From NCBI GenBank assembly GCA_032622095.1, contig CP136068.1, forward strand, positions 135,353,989 through 135,417,988: a stretch of DNA of 64,000 bases, in the 5' to 3' direction. Positions 18,905 through 31,081 of the stretch are shown in pieces. Made by a program: the position numbers and the translations under genes. Each line of letters starts with the position of its first letter. Within the stretch, counting starts at the first letter, position 1. This DNA is from Siphonodentalium dalli (Eukaryota; Mollusca; Scaphopoda; Gadilida; Siphonodentaliidae). The notes under the pieces were generated by a model that did no database searches, was not told the origin of the DNA, and saw only the letters and a list, made by a program, of their open reading frames with translations.

Positions 18905-19001
18905 CCCTTTCGTGACGGGGGATGCGCTTGTGTAGTATTAAAGATCATATGCCAGTGTATTCTCTTATATATAATTTAAGGAAGCTCCAGTCATGGAAGG
19001 G
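18905..19001. mobile_element. Family C MITE, copy 3 (short, one hairpin arm)
   Basis: TTAA on both sides (18901-18904, 19002-19005), ends CCCTTTCGTGACGGGGG and CATGGAAGGG. Keeps only one arm of the palindrome (GCCAGTGTATTCTCTTATAT). Confidence 0.75.
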
Positions 19002-19049
19002 TTAAACTATCAGAACAATAATATTTTGGTCTGAAATCGAATCCTGGTT

Positions 19050-19395
19050 TGCGTCGTGTTCTCTTTTAGACATGCTTATTACTCCCCATGCACATGCAGG
19101 TTGTGTACATTCGGTGACACGGGTTTCTCGGTGGGGAGTCACGGATTCCCATGACACGAAACCCCTGGTGGGCGACACGAACGACAGAAACATCTGTCCG
19201 GACAGACTCGGGGTAAGTGCATGTGAATTGGAAAGATGGTAAAAATGCCAGATGGGACACATTTTTTTGTACAATAATATGCAATTATTCTCGGGAGATC
19301 ACAAGAAGTACAGCTTGTAATCCATTATACACTAACGAATATGACAAGGCGATATAGCGGTTGATGTGTCCCCTTGCATGCATCCATCTTCGTTC
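19050..19395. repeat. Second copy of the 17450-18240 dispersed repeat, without the SINE
   Basis: Same blocks in the same order as 17450-18240 (GGTGGGGAGTCACGG, ACATCTGTCCGGACAGACT, CCCCTTGCATGCATCC). Confidence 0.6.
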
Positions 19396-19549
19396 CGACC
19401 ACACTCTTAAAACAGTACTTACGGATTCCCTATATTTCATGCCGCATTGTATAGCATTTGAATGATTATATCGAACCCAAGCGCGTGCTGTTTGAAAGGC
19501 TACCATTCCCCTTGTTAAATTTCATTTGCACCTCTTAAAGTTTATTTGC

Positions 19550-19690
19550 ACCATTTCACATTATTGGAATTTTCTAATTGGAACCTCAAACTGTCCAAAT
19601 GTCGGGAAATTCAAACATATAGCACCCCTATATGATTAGAAAATTTCCAAATGATGACCATTTCACTCTCAAAGTTTAATGAAAATAAGC
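19550..19690. mobile_element. Short fragment of the hAT-like family
   Basis: Shares AGAAAATTTCCAAATGATGA and CCATTTCACT with the 46416-47452 element; ends are not visible. Confidence 0.45.
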
Positions 19691-19702
19691 CAATTATATA
19701 TG

Positions 19703-20722
19703 CACTGAGAAAGATCGGGCCAATATGACTAACTTAGGGTTAGTCATAAACAGTTGGAGTCAATTTGACTAACTATGGCCTTAGTCATAGTGACTAAGTT
19801 ACACGGAGAATAACTCTAACACATAACTGCCTGAAATGGTGCTTATAATATTCTTTTTTAAATGATCAGTTTCCATTGCATCGAAATTCTATTAGATCTA
19901 TACTTGAACGAATGTGATGGGAGAATATAATGGCATATATAATATACCAGAACTTCACTCCACGTCAAAGGCTACATTAATTGCATAAAAGAGTTTTTTG
20001 CATATAGACACCACATAAATCTCGGAAAATGAACCAGTTAAACAGACCTATATACCACGAACTAATGGTATTTGGGTGATCAAATAGAAATGGAGAATAA
20101 TCATGCTCAAAGTATAGTTATTTTTACCAAGAGTGTGACCAAATTAACAACACATACCGTCATTATATTGTATTTTCATTAAATGCAGTAACTCTCGATG
20201 GCGAACTCATTTTCGTTACTTTATCGCCAATAGTTGCGTCCCGAATCGAGAAGAAAATATTGACAATTGAGCGTAATTCGGACGATGGTTTCTATAGAGT
20301 TGTACGGTCGATTTGCTTGAGATTTTCGGCGATGTTAGTGAAATAGTAGGCATAGCACCTGAATACTAACTAATCAAGTTTCACACACCCAAACAAGTCC
20401 ATTATATTTGTTTAAGACCAGTAATGGCATATGTGTTTTAGGGAATTTATTGAAAGTGTCTCCTGCTTTCAATTTGGTCTCTAGGTCTAGATAATATATC
20501 ATCTGGTTGAGTGTTCAAATTATTTGCACAAAATTTCCACCAGATAACATCTTCCTCTTCCAGTATCCAAGAAAAGTTAGTCATTATGACTCAACCATGC
20601 ATGGTTATTTTGACTAATACATTTGTAGTCTAATGACCCAGTCAGTCATTATGACTAACCATATATATTATAGACGTTATGCCTACCTTCACCATAGTCA
20701 TTACGACAAGCATATCTTTAAG
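19703..20722. mobile_element. Family F element, copy 1 (CACTG ends, TTAGTCA boxes)
   Basis: Starts CACTGAGAAAGATCGGGCC; both end zones hold many TTAGTCA / TGACTAA boxes (for example at 19720, 19733, 19758, 19777, 20577, 20640). The middle matches the reverse complement of copy 2. Family E copy 1 is nested inside and family B copy 3 adjoins the right end, where the CACTG terminus is lost. Confidence 0.7.
20070..20422. mobile_element. Family E MITE, copy 1 (nested in family F copy 1)
   Basis: Shares the family core with three other copies: TTTATCGCCAATAGTTGCGT, CCCGAATCGAGAAG and TTGAGCGTAATTCGGACGAT. The right end GGACTTGTTTGGGTGTGTGAA (read in reverse) is kept; the left end lacks the usual terminus. 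It interrupts family F: the matching parts of F lie on both sides. Confidence 0.72.
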
Positions 20723-20732
20723 GCAGCAAATA

Positions 20733-21094
20733 GGGTGTCTGGCTAGCATCGCCAAATTCACCCTCTGTGGACCTCATTCTGCTTAATAGAATCATTTTCT
20801 GGAAAGTATCTATAGTCTCAAATTAACTTTGTTTTTAGTTACTTTTTCCCTTCTGGGAAGTTTCTATATCCCCTAATTTGCAGAAGATAAAATGCACAAT
20901 CGGGGTGCCCAATGGGTGAACATCACCAACTTCAACTGGGGAACTTCAATCTGATCCTAGATCTACAATAGCAGTTGAGGACCTAAGCAGAATGAGGTCC
21001 ACAGAGGGTGGATTTGGTGATGCTAGCTCGCTATGCGGGATAGCATCACTAAATTCACCCTCTGGGGACCTCATTCTGCAAATGACAGACACCC
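20733..21094. mobile_element. Family B MITE, copy 3
   Basis: TA|GGGTGTCTGGCTAGCATC on the left; ATGACAGACACCC|TA on the right, so the outer inverted ends match over GGGTGTCTG. It inserted next to the truncated end of family F copy 1. Confidence 0.8.
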
Positions 21095-21221
21095 TATTGC
21101 AGACTTGCATATTATTTAATTTTTTTGGTTGGGGAAATTAAATGATCAGAACAATCCCAACCTCATATGAGTCTGAATTATTCTTAAATATGTTTGTTGA
21201 TTCAGGCATGTAACATTTAGA

Positions 21222-21595
21222 GACATATTATGCACTTGTTCTGGTACGTAAAACTGGTAAGTTAGTATTCAGGTGCCATGTCATCGGGGGGGGGGGGGGT
21301 GTAGCATTCTACTAACATAACCGAAAATCAGAAGCAAATCGACCGTATCATTCCAAAGAAAACATCTTTTAAACTACGCTCAAATGTAAATATTTACTTC
21401 CAAATTCGGGACGCAACAATCGGCGATAAACTTACGAAATGATTTTGCCATCGAGAGTAACCGCATTCCATTAATATATAAGAAAGGCGATGTGTCGGCA
21501 ATTTGGATATAATATTTGTAAATTATAACTATTTTGAGGAAGATTATTCACCATTGCTATTTGATCATCACCCTACTGGAGTGTTTAACATCACT
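21222..21595. mobile_element. Family E MITE, copy 2 (inverted)
   Basis: Right end GGAGTGTTTAACATCACT|TTAA (21596-21599); left end near GACATATTATGCACTTGTTC. The core TTCGGGACGCAACAATCGGC is in reverse orientation to copy 1. A G-run sits at 21287-21298. Confidence 0.75.
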
Positions 21596-21599
21596 TTAA

Positions 21600-22605
21600 C
21601 TATATATAATGGACATGTTTAACAGAGTATAGGGGTGAGACACCTCCATGTCGTCATGCTCTGAACACACCTTCCACGGACGACCATCTATTCCTCGTTC
21701 TGTCTGATAAGTTCCCATTTAAACCGAAGGTTATATATATGCAAACAATGAGACATGAATACCAGTGCATGCAGATAATTGGCCGAGTATTTCTGAGCTT
21801 TGATGCAAATATCCCAAGATTTGCGGCTTATTGCGAAAGCATTTTGATTGGTTACTAATTAGTCCAATAAGTTCGGATCAAAAGATTACTGCCGACTGAC
21901 GTAATGTATCGTTTGACAGACTACATTAACATCTTGTTCAACGGAAAACCCGTGTGAAACATTGTGTAATTAACACACATAATCATGCAGTGGCCTTATA
22001 CAATTGGCGAATAAACCATATATTTGCGAATAAACTTATAAGCTTATATTATGTAGTCTCAACAACGTGCTCCAAGTAGCAGATTTGTGTTCATCGATAA
22101 AAACAAATATGCAAATTTAGATAATATGAGTGGCATCTTGTACGCGCGCAAAAAAAGTCACTCAGCTGTCTGTAACCGCACGCCATTGATAGAGCGCAAT
22201 TTTCCAGACGTCAAACAATACACGGTTGTCAAAATGTACAATAACAATGACGTACGCGCACCTTGTGAAAGCTGAGCAAATTTCAAACGATATACAGACA
22301 ACAAAATATCTATGGGTGACATATTGAATGATGCACCGTCTGAATTGATGATGTATTGGGAATGTCATACCCCCAGTTACAACTAACTATACACACAATT
22401 GAATTACTGGTTTTGTTCAACTGACAAAAACAAATGTCCGAAACCAATTTTTTAAAATTAATTTTATTATGTTAGCGAAACAAAACGCGATAATAATTAT
22501 TGTCCCTCTATATATTAATCATCGAAACTATAAATGAAATGAGTTGGCAGAAAATGCCACATCAAACAAGATGGTGTAATCTCCGTCCAATGTATGTTAT
22601 TTTAT
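21600..22605. other. No gene seen
   Basis: AT-rich DNA with short random open frames only. No repeat family recognised. Confidence 0.4.
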
Positions 22606-23640
22606 ACACTACTAGCAGGGTTACCCGGCGTTGCCCAGGTTAATGCGATGAGAAACCCTCTGTATGCTGTGGATATTTGTTGGGGATAGAGAATGCTCTT
22701 GCTGAAAAGTGTTATACGTTTTCTCATAAATTGTATATTCAAATAGCATCATAAAACACGATTATTACAGTCATGGGATATAAGTAGTGGCTCACCTTGT
22801 CAATTGTCTTTCTGTTTGTCGCGATTAATCCGTTCCAACAATAACGAAGTATGTATTTATTTACAACTGCGTATACATTAGACGTTATAATATGATACAT
22901 GAACATCATACACACATTAGTTCGATAAAAGATGATAATTGGGTTTTAAATATTGAGATGTATCAATCAATTTAGTGGGTTGAACTAAGTTCTCGAGGAC
23001 ACCTGGCTATCTCCATGAAGATGCAGAAATTTCCAGGTGCTCCTCTGTTCATGGTGCTATATATTGGCTAAATATTCTCAGTTTAAACGAAATGTTGATG
23101 CGCATAAATATTAGCTACATGTGCCAGGCACAGAGCGAGATTTTGAGTTGTTTATGTCAGTCGAGGAGTCTGTTACAAAACACTTGTCAGATGTGCAGTA
23201 TTGGGAGGATCCTGAATAGTCTTATGCGTTTTGTGCGTTTTCTTGTATATCAGAAGAAACCATATTTGACTGCACACTGTGACCACTATTTTTGAACAGG
23301 CCTTCCATATCTCTTGACAAATTGTAACTTTTTTGTGGAAGCTGTATTGAATGGAACAGACTCAATTTTGTTATAATATATATGCAATCCTCTGACGGTT
23401 CGGGGTCTCTCAGTTTGCACGAATATATGTATCTCTTCAATAGAATGATAAATGTACGTTTAATGCTTCTTCTATGTATCTCTTTTTGCTAGCTCATTTT
23501 GTGAATGCCCTGATTGCTATTCCCATATAAATATGACAGTTAAGAAGATATAATTGTTCAAGTGACTTAAGTGGGTAACCATATGTCGGGATTGAGAAAT
23601 GTGAACGTCCAAAACTACTTAAAATGATATGGAGATGGCC
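22606..23640. repeat. Start of a dispersed repeat with a TACCCGGCGTTGCCC motif
   Basis: ACTAGCAGGGTTACCCGGCG, then TTGCCCAGG at 22612-22638. This motif is widespread at the edge of non-LTR-derived repeats in many invertebrates (from memory). The following kilobase is diverged and has no intact frame. Confidence 0.45.
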
Positions 23641-23659
23641 TGGGTGACTGTATATAACT

Positions 23660-25707
23660 TATATGTGGATAGAGGCGAATAGCAATCTTATCAATGATAG
23701 TGCATATCCGCTCGCCATCCGCGACGCAAACGACACAAAATGTGATTTAATTCATGGTATATCAATAGAGAAAAACGTGTATGAATTCGGTGGAAATTGG
23801 TGCCAAATAAATGTGTACCAGTGTTTGCCTCTTTTGACATATTTAAACCATTCCCATTAGACTCATTGTCAGTCATGGATGCATGATATACTGGCGATGA
23901 TTATATATATGTTTGGTGGTATTCAGCAACTAAACAAATTCTGAGAATAGTTATGACCCATATCTCTCACCCAACTGACAACAATATGACGTCTTTAAAT
24001 CACACGATGATATTCCTCGTATCATAGAGAAGAATAATATATCAATTTGGTGGAAATCTGGGCTAGAAATAGTTTTTTAAATCAATTGTTGATGCAACGT
24101 TGACTCGAACAACGCCATATTGCGAAGGTGATTATGTATTCGTTTAGTGGAAATCGGCGACAAAACTATTTCACGATATATTTTTAATTTTGCCGACCTC
24201 CCCCTTTTCTTCCCCTGACACCAACAGCGTCATTTTAGAAATTTTTTACCCGCACCGTTATCTTCCTTGTAAACAGTTACCCCTCTTAGAACGCCTTGGT
24301 GCCATCTCGATTGTACCGCGTAAAGTTATATATAGAACGCACACAGACAGACAGAAAGACAGACAGACAGACAGCACGATTTTATTTCTTGTATCATTTG
24401 AGAAGAACGTGTCTGAATTTGATGGTAATTAGTACTAAAAATATTTTGTATCAGTCTTGGTGACCCCCGTCCCTATTTCAGTCCCAGGCTGCACACACTA
24501 AGACTCATTAGAGATTAGAGATGCATATATATGAAATTGGTGAAAATTGGCGGGTATACAAATTCGTATCAAATTTAAGGTCCCCATATCTCTCACCCAT
24601 AGGGCACAAATTTGGTGTATCTAAACGACACGATAAGATTCCTCGTATCACGGAGAAGAATATGTATCAATCTGGTGGAAATCGGCACTAAACATATAGA
24701 TATAATTTGTTGTGTCCCTCTCATCTCTATACACCACTGACCTGACTCGAATGGCCCAAATTATGACATCCTTAAACCACACGATTATACTCCTGATATC
24801 ATGGAGATCATTGTTTATAAGTTTGGTGATAATCGGCGACTAAACAATTGTTTTTATCAAATTTGGTGCCAATCCACACCCCATCTCTCAAACAAACAGC
24901 ACCACTATGGCGTCTTTAAATCACACGATTAGATCCCTCGTATCTTGGATAAGAACGTGTATCAATTTGGTGGAAATTGGCGCCAAAAATTTGTGCATCA
25001 ATTTTGGTGCCCTGTCCCTTTCAATGCAACCCTGACTCGAATGAGGCCACATTTGGCAGATATATATAAGCAACACCATTAGACTCCTCATACCATGGGG
25101 ATGAATTTGTATAAGTGTGGTGGCAATCGGCGACTAAACTAATTATTATCAAATTTAGTGCCCACCCCTCCCAATCTCTCAACAAAAAGACAACAATTTG
25201 GCGTTGTTAAAGCGCACAATTCGATTCCTTGTATAATGCATGAAGAAGAATATATATCAATTTGGTGGAGATCGGCGCTAAAATTAGTTTTTCAATTTTG
25301 GTGCCCCTCTCCCGTTCCGTGCACCCCTGACTCGAACGACGCCACTTTTAAACCACACCGTGGGTTTTTTCATATCATGGGGATGATTATATATAAGTTT
25401 GGTGGAAATCGGCGACAGAAAAAATTCTGCCCCTCCCCCTTCCGGGCACCCCTGACGCGAACGGCGCGACTTTTGCCATATTTAAACCACACCATTAGAT
25501 TCCTGATATCATGGGGATTATTATATATAAGTTTGGTGGCAATCGGCGACAATTTATTTTTCTGCCCCTCCCCCCTTTTCTGCCCCTGACAACAACGACG
25601 TCACTTTAGAAAATTCTAACCCCGACCATTATCTTTCTCGTAAAAAGCTACTCCTAGTAGACCCCTTTGGCATCATCTAGATGGTCCCCTGTGAATTTCT
25701 ATAGAAC

Positions 25708-25742
<35 letters not shown>

Positions 25743-25745
25743 TTC
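23660..25745. repeat. Degenerate tandem array, ~140-bp unit in alternating types, with CAGA runs
   Basis: A block 'attcctcgtatcatggagaa .. tttggtggaaatcggc' recurs near 24007, 24643, 24783, 24921, 25086, 25225, 25366 and 25497, mostly 131-165 bp apart. Units alternate between 'agaagaatatatatcaattt' and 'gggattattatatataagtt' types. CAGA runs lie at 24340-24372 and 25709-25741. Open frames (such as 25158-25589) follow the repeat and are not genes. Confidence 0.7.
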
Positions 25746-25769
25746 GCAAATATAGATATAGATAATTAT

Positions 25770-25995
25770 ATACAACAAGAGCATCGCTAAGGCGTGGCAA
25801 AATACTCCCGTTGTGATTTCAACAAAGGGCCATAACTCTGGTGAAAATTGGCGGGCGGAACCCAAATTCGAACTTAACCTGTAAACTCACATTTCATTCA
25901 GTTCAGACTTGCTAGAGTGCATGATCATCCGGAAACGAAAATTGAGTGCAAATTTCAACAAAAAGGGCCATAACTCTGCCGATATAGATTAATGA
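25770..25995. repeat. Dispersed repeat with two AAGGGCCATAACTCTG blocks
   Basis: ACAACAAGAGCATCGC starts it; AAAGGGCCATAACTCTG occurs at about 25824 and 25965, ~140 bp apart, the same period as the array to its left. The motif is common in mollusc genomes (from memory). Confidence 0.5.
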
Positions 25996-25999
25996 GAAA

Positions 26000-27525
26000 T
26001 TTGCAATTACAAAATTTATGTAATTTCTTTTATAGTAAAACCCGTGTACCTAAAATTGAAATTTAATCAATAAATATTGACAATAAAATGGTATATAAAC
26101 GTTGGAAGCTGTGTGTTGGCATACAAGCCATACATAACTCAATGTTAGCCGATCATACATGTGTAAGTTTTTATTTTTATTCTCACGTGTCATTAAAACA
26201 ATGTCATATATGTGCAATGTCTTTTCCACAATTTACATATCCCTATGATTCTTAAAATGATGAAACGAATGTAAATATAAATAGTGGAAGACTACCAGGA
26301 GCTACAATACCCGGAATTGAATTTAATTTGTACGATGATATTAAATACTATAAAGTAACAGCGTATAACTTACCTTTTATAAATAGAAATGTGACAGGTT
26401 GTGGTCTTTGTTGGATAATTTACCACAAAATCGTAAGAATCTCACGAACTTCTCCGTGTTGCGCAATTCACTTTTAAAACACTGTTTATTTAAATACAAT
26501 ATCGATTAAAGATGTTTTTGTTTACAGAGTCTATAAATAAACATCTGACGCATATACGAACTGGTATCGCAGAACGTATAAGTGCGGTCACACCTACCAT
26601 GAATCTCATTGGTCGAGAAACAAGCATTGATTGTAGTAAAGCGGCTTATAATATATGAACAATATGGTGTTTATGAATGAATGACGCTCAGTGTGAGAAC
26701 AAAAAATCTATACCGAGAGAACTCACCTCCATTTAAAGAAAATCCGGGTTTACAAAATAAATAATAAATCTAGACCAGATATGTTTTCGCACAACAAAAA
26801 ACAAATAACACCTACCTTTATCAGACAGTGTTCCGGTTCCGAATCCTGATTTTAACGAAGTATTTTTCACGAGAGAAACGAGCGTGTAGTGCCACGTGGT
26901 TTCAACATACCGTGGATATGCGAGATGTCGAACGATCAATACTATGAACACGAGAGAATGTATAGTCTGGAGATTGCATCATCACGGGGCGGCTATAATA
27001 ATGCTATAGCACTTCTGGCTAAACTCATTAGCGGGATTCTACACTCGTGCTCGCGGTGAGGTCATATTGATTAAATTGGACTATAAAAAACACAAAAAGA
27101 CTGCGCCCACTCCGCACAGACAGGTTACTATGTTATTGGAATATTATACACTAAATAAAAGACAAAAATAACAAAAGACACATCAAAGGATGGCAATTCA
27201 AAGTAGAATTGTCCACATAAATCATTCGTTGACGGCGCCGTAATTCGCCTATCTATACAAGTCCTCAGTTTTCATGGATGGTTTGAACTTTATGGGAAGT
27301 TATACGTCACGTGCGTTCGGATATTATACTGGCATGTAATGAATGTGGATGTACTCTCCGAAATCTTCATAAAAGCACCATCATATACACGGATTTAGTA
27401 GTAACTCGTACATGAGACTCTTTATTTAACATGATAGAACCACGATATAATATATAGCCACTATAATAAACTACATGACTGTGTCGCAGATGCACGTCGT
27501 ACACGTGTCATGTAATCAAGTTCGG
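26000..27525. other. No gene seen
   Basis: AT-rich, no intact frame with splice support, and no family member identified. Confidence 0.4.
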
Positions 27526-27528
27526 GTA

Positions 27529-27658
27529 TGTCCTCCTTCATGTAAGAATACACTAACTCTAACCCTAACCCTAGCCCTATAGCACTAACCATAACCCTAA
27601 CCCATATGGAAAATGGAGGGTGGTACGTGGTTTCGTGTATTCTTAAATGAAGGATAAA
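27529..27658. repeat. Interstitial CCCTAA (telomere-like) tract between inverted flanks
   Basis: 27555-27605 holds diverged CCCTAA units (CTCTAACCCTAACCCTAGCC, CATAACCCTAACCC). It lies between CTCCTTCATGTAAGAATACA (27530-27549) and its near complement GTGTATTCTTAAATGAAGGA (27635-27654). Confidence 0.7.
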
Positions 27659-27892
27659 CCCACGTTGGACTCCCAGGCATAGCGAAGTGTTCAGACCATA
27701 TATATGATTATCAATTATGATTCCGGATGGCCAACTCCAATTCCAATGAACGTGCCATTCGTGGATTGTCGTAGAATAAACATCCTGGATAGGACGTTAT
27801 AAATCTAAACATCCTGACAATATACACATTGTATAACGTACAACATCCTGTTTATGTGTAACTCTTTGCTTCCTGAAGAATAAATTAAATAG

Positions 27893-28236
27893 AGTCGAGA
27901 AACCTACCCACCAACGCTCAGTGATCAGATATCCATTTTTGAAGTTTTGTTATTTCTATTGTTTGTGGCCCAGAACACGCCGTCTTAAAGGATGGTCACG
28001 GTCAAAATTGCGTTATTATTACCACTTGATTTTAGAGTTACCCATCTTCGTCCGTTTGAATAAGTGTTTCTGGGGCAATTATTAGTACACATCTCGAGAA
28101 ATAACAAACTTCTAAAATCAATATCTGATCACTCTGAGCTTTGATGGGTGGATTCCTCGACTCGAATCAAATATTTTTTTACCCCTGAAGCCAACTAAAT
28201 ATAGTAATTTAGGGGTGCTTAATCGGGTTGAGTACC
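27893..28236. mobile_element. Family A MITE, copy 4 (left-truncated)
   Basis: Shares the internal blocks of the family (TTGATTTTAGAGTTACCCATC, CTCTGAGCTTTGATGGGTGG) and the right end ATCGGGTTGAGTACCT followed by TTAA (28237-28240). The left terminus is not recognisable. The inside is partly self-complementary (two inverted copies of the central block). Confidence 0.7.
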
Positions 28237-28328
28237 TTTAAAGTAATTTTCAATGGTTCGCAAGAGATATCAGCATTTTGTCCGATAATTTTGTGATGTA
28301 TAGGCTATTGTTTATCAGCTCATATTTA

Positions 28329-28329
28329 C

Positions 28330-28356
<27 letters not shown>
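28329..28356. repeat. (AT)n microsatellite
   Basis: About 14 AT units directly left of the CACTG end of family F copy 2; may have been the insertion target. Confidence 0.8.
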
Positions 28357-28359
<3 letters not shown>

Positions 28360-28362
<3 letters not shown>

Positions 28363-29627
28363 TGTAGAAAATAGTTAGTCAGTATGACTAACTTAGGTTA
28401 GTCAATCGTTTGTCCCCAGGATGACTAACTTATAGCTTTGTCAAAATGACTAAGGCAGACAATCAGTCATAATGACTAGCGTGATGGTAGTGACAACGAC
28501 TAAGAAATGGTTGGTCAAAACGACTATTTGTGTCATTATAGATTACAATTGTGTTAGTCTAATGACCAGATTGAGTCATAATGACTAATTTTTCTTAGTA
28601 CTAATAATTCCAATAATCAACCAGATGATATATTATACAGAATCAGAGACCTATCTAAAAATAATATTCCAATACTGGTCTGTTGAGAGGTATAATGGTG
28701 TATATATATAACAATAGTTTGTGGTATAGGTCTGTTTAACTGCTTCATTTTTCTGAAAGTATGTGGTGTCTATGAAATTAGAAATTATTATCCATATCAT
28801 GTATCATTTGGTGTGGGAGTAAATTTATGATATATATGCCATTAGATCATCGCATTACATTCGTTCAAATAGATCCAATATAGAACTACGATGCAATGGA
28901 AACTGAACATTTAAAGATGGATTATCTCTTTAAAGAAAAAATTTGAAATAGTTGCATGGGTATAAAATAATAAATATGAACTGAAGACCCCTGTCCGGAA
29001 AAGCTTCTATCAATTAATATTGATTTTATTTCGAATATTTAATCGGGACCGTTTATGTGTCTATTTTTAGAACAGACCATTCGGATGATACGATATTGCG
29101 ACATAGAGCACTGGGCTGTTCCTATGGCTACGCATCAAAAGTCAAATGTCCCAGATTGATTGTTTGTATTGTTTTGTTCCATTGTTATAAGCGACAATGA
29201 GTATAATTAACGTTTATTTGTGACAAAATTGTACAATAACATTTCTGGTCTCTGTTAACAGTAACCACTATTGTTCGTTGGCTAAACAACTACACCTTTT
29301 TAGATTAGAAAATATTCGAAATAAAATTAACATTAATCGATAGAAGCATTTCTGGACAGGAGTCTTCGATTCAGATCTAATATTTTATACCCCGGTAACT
29401 ATATAAAACATGTTTACAAAGAGATAATCCACCTTTAACAATGAATATTATAAGCACCATTTAAGGTAGTTTGGCAATTAGAGTTATTCTTCGTGTAACT
29501 TAATCACAACGACTAAGGCCAAAGTTAGTCATATTGACTCACTGAAATGTGTAGGTTAGTCAAAGTTATTCCAAATGTTCGTGACTAACCCCAAGTTATT
29601 CATATTGACCCGATTTCCCCCTCAGTG
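28360..29627. mobile_element. Family F element, copy 2 (complete)
   Basis: Starts CACTGTAGAAAATAG and ends CCCCCTCAGTG. About 260 bp on the left and 170 bp on the right carry at least a dozen TTAGTCA/TGACTAA boxes, several as inverted pairs such as TTAGTCAGTATGACTAA. CACTR ends with boxes in the end zones resemble the design of CACTA/En-Spm elements, whose transposase binds such boxes. No transposase inside and no clear target duplication, so the class is a guess. Confidence 0.65.
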
Positions 29628-31075
29628 TGCGACTTGATGTCCCGATATTTTATCGTATTATTCCGCGCTCCGCGTGTATAATGTTTCGCTGTTTCTTGGT
29701 ATATATACAGTGGGCGTTTTATTTATAGACTGTGAATTTTTTGACGGATTAAAAGTCGAACTGCGACCCGGAGGCCGATTCCGGTAAAAGGTGTAGTTGG
29801 GAATTTCAATTTCAATTGTTATTCTCGGATGCCAAGAAGTGCAAGGCGATTAATTCTATGAGTTGGTCATTCGTGAAACCAATATATTTTATATTCTATA
29901 ATTACAATCATGGGTACATAATATATGATATTGAGCGCGTTACCATTTTTGACTATGGTTTTCTTGTATAGTATATGTTTCTACTTTTGGTAATGCATGG
30001 GAGTTTGGTCTGTTTCGCGGGGGGGGGGGGGGGGGTGGGTGCAGTGCAGTTGGAAATTATTTAAAATTTAAGGTGGATACCCCTATAACGGGGACCCTAG
30101 CTCCAGCCACGTTCCTGCACATGCTTCCCATTTCTATTTTAACATCATGAATAAATATATATAGTTTAAAGCTGCCGACTTTGAATTGTTGTCCAGGCTC
30201 TCCCTCTGGTCTCAATTGTAATCAGCTAAAGTACTTAGTTTGTCTAAATATCCGTATAACTTCCCAATAATATTAATGCGTTATTTAATAGTCTATGTAT
30301 ATACACAGGTCGCGGTGTGCTCGACCACCACCTGCAACAGTATTTGTTCAAGAATAAACCACAAAGTAAGGTGGTCACTTACGAAAACAGACACCAAAGC
30401 CAAACGAATATAATGCTGCACAAAGAAGCTTCAGAAATACCCAGATGAATTAGGGGTCGTTCACAAAACAAATAAGTTCAACTGTCCCTTTCTCGTTATA
30501 CAAAGGGGGCTAATAAGCATCCAGATGCATTCATGTGGCCGCTAAAACAGATTCTAGTATCGGTTCAGCTGTTCTTTTGTCGCATATATTAATCCGCTGC
30601 ATTCAGCCCTTATTCATGCGAGATTATAGTCGTTATGTGGAGAGGGAATCGGATATGAATTTCAATTTATACTATAGTATGCCCAAACCTGAAATAGCTG
30701 AGATCGAGATTTATAAAGACATATGACTATAAAAGACCCAACACATTGAAGTTAACCGACCTATTTAATAGCGGCAATAAACGAACGCTTACCAATCTTG
30801 CTCTATTTTTTAAGAAAGCCCAATCAATAACGATGAACTCATGAGGCATACAAAAAAAAAACACCTACCCAAAACCTCTGATCACTGACCACATATCCCA
30901 TATATTCCGTAAGAAATAAGCGGTTATATATATATGACACTGGTTTTGATTTTTTATCCGAATGTTAGAAATCTGGAAACCTTCATTTGCATATGCAATC
31001 GGTACACACCCGTCAAGTAATTTTGTTCAATGCATTAGATTTGTGTACAAATAAATGTATCTCTGATGAACTCAT
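29628..31075. other. No gene seen; poly-G run
   Basis: Contains the G-run at 30019-30036 next to a sequence like that around 3800 (GGGGTGGGTGCAGTGCAGTT / AACTGCACTTACCCCC), possibly a fragment of the hAT-like family. The frame at 30535-30726 has no support. Confidence 0.4.
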
Positions 31076-31081
31076 TATTAA

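Noticed and set aside
25158-25589. 143-residue open frame
   Set aside because: It follows the 140-bp tandem repeat and repeats itself; no independent coding evidence.
27555-27605. A chromosome end
   Set aside because: The CCCTAA tract is short, diverged and has ordinary DNA on both sides.
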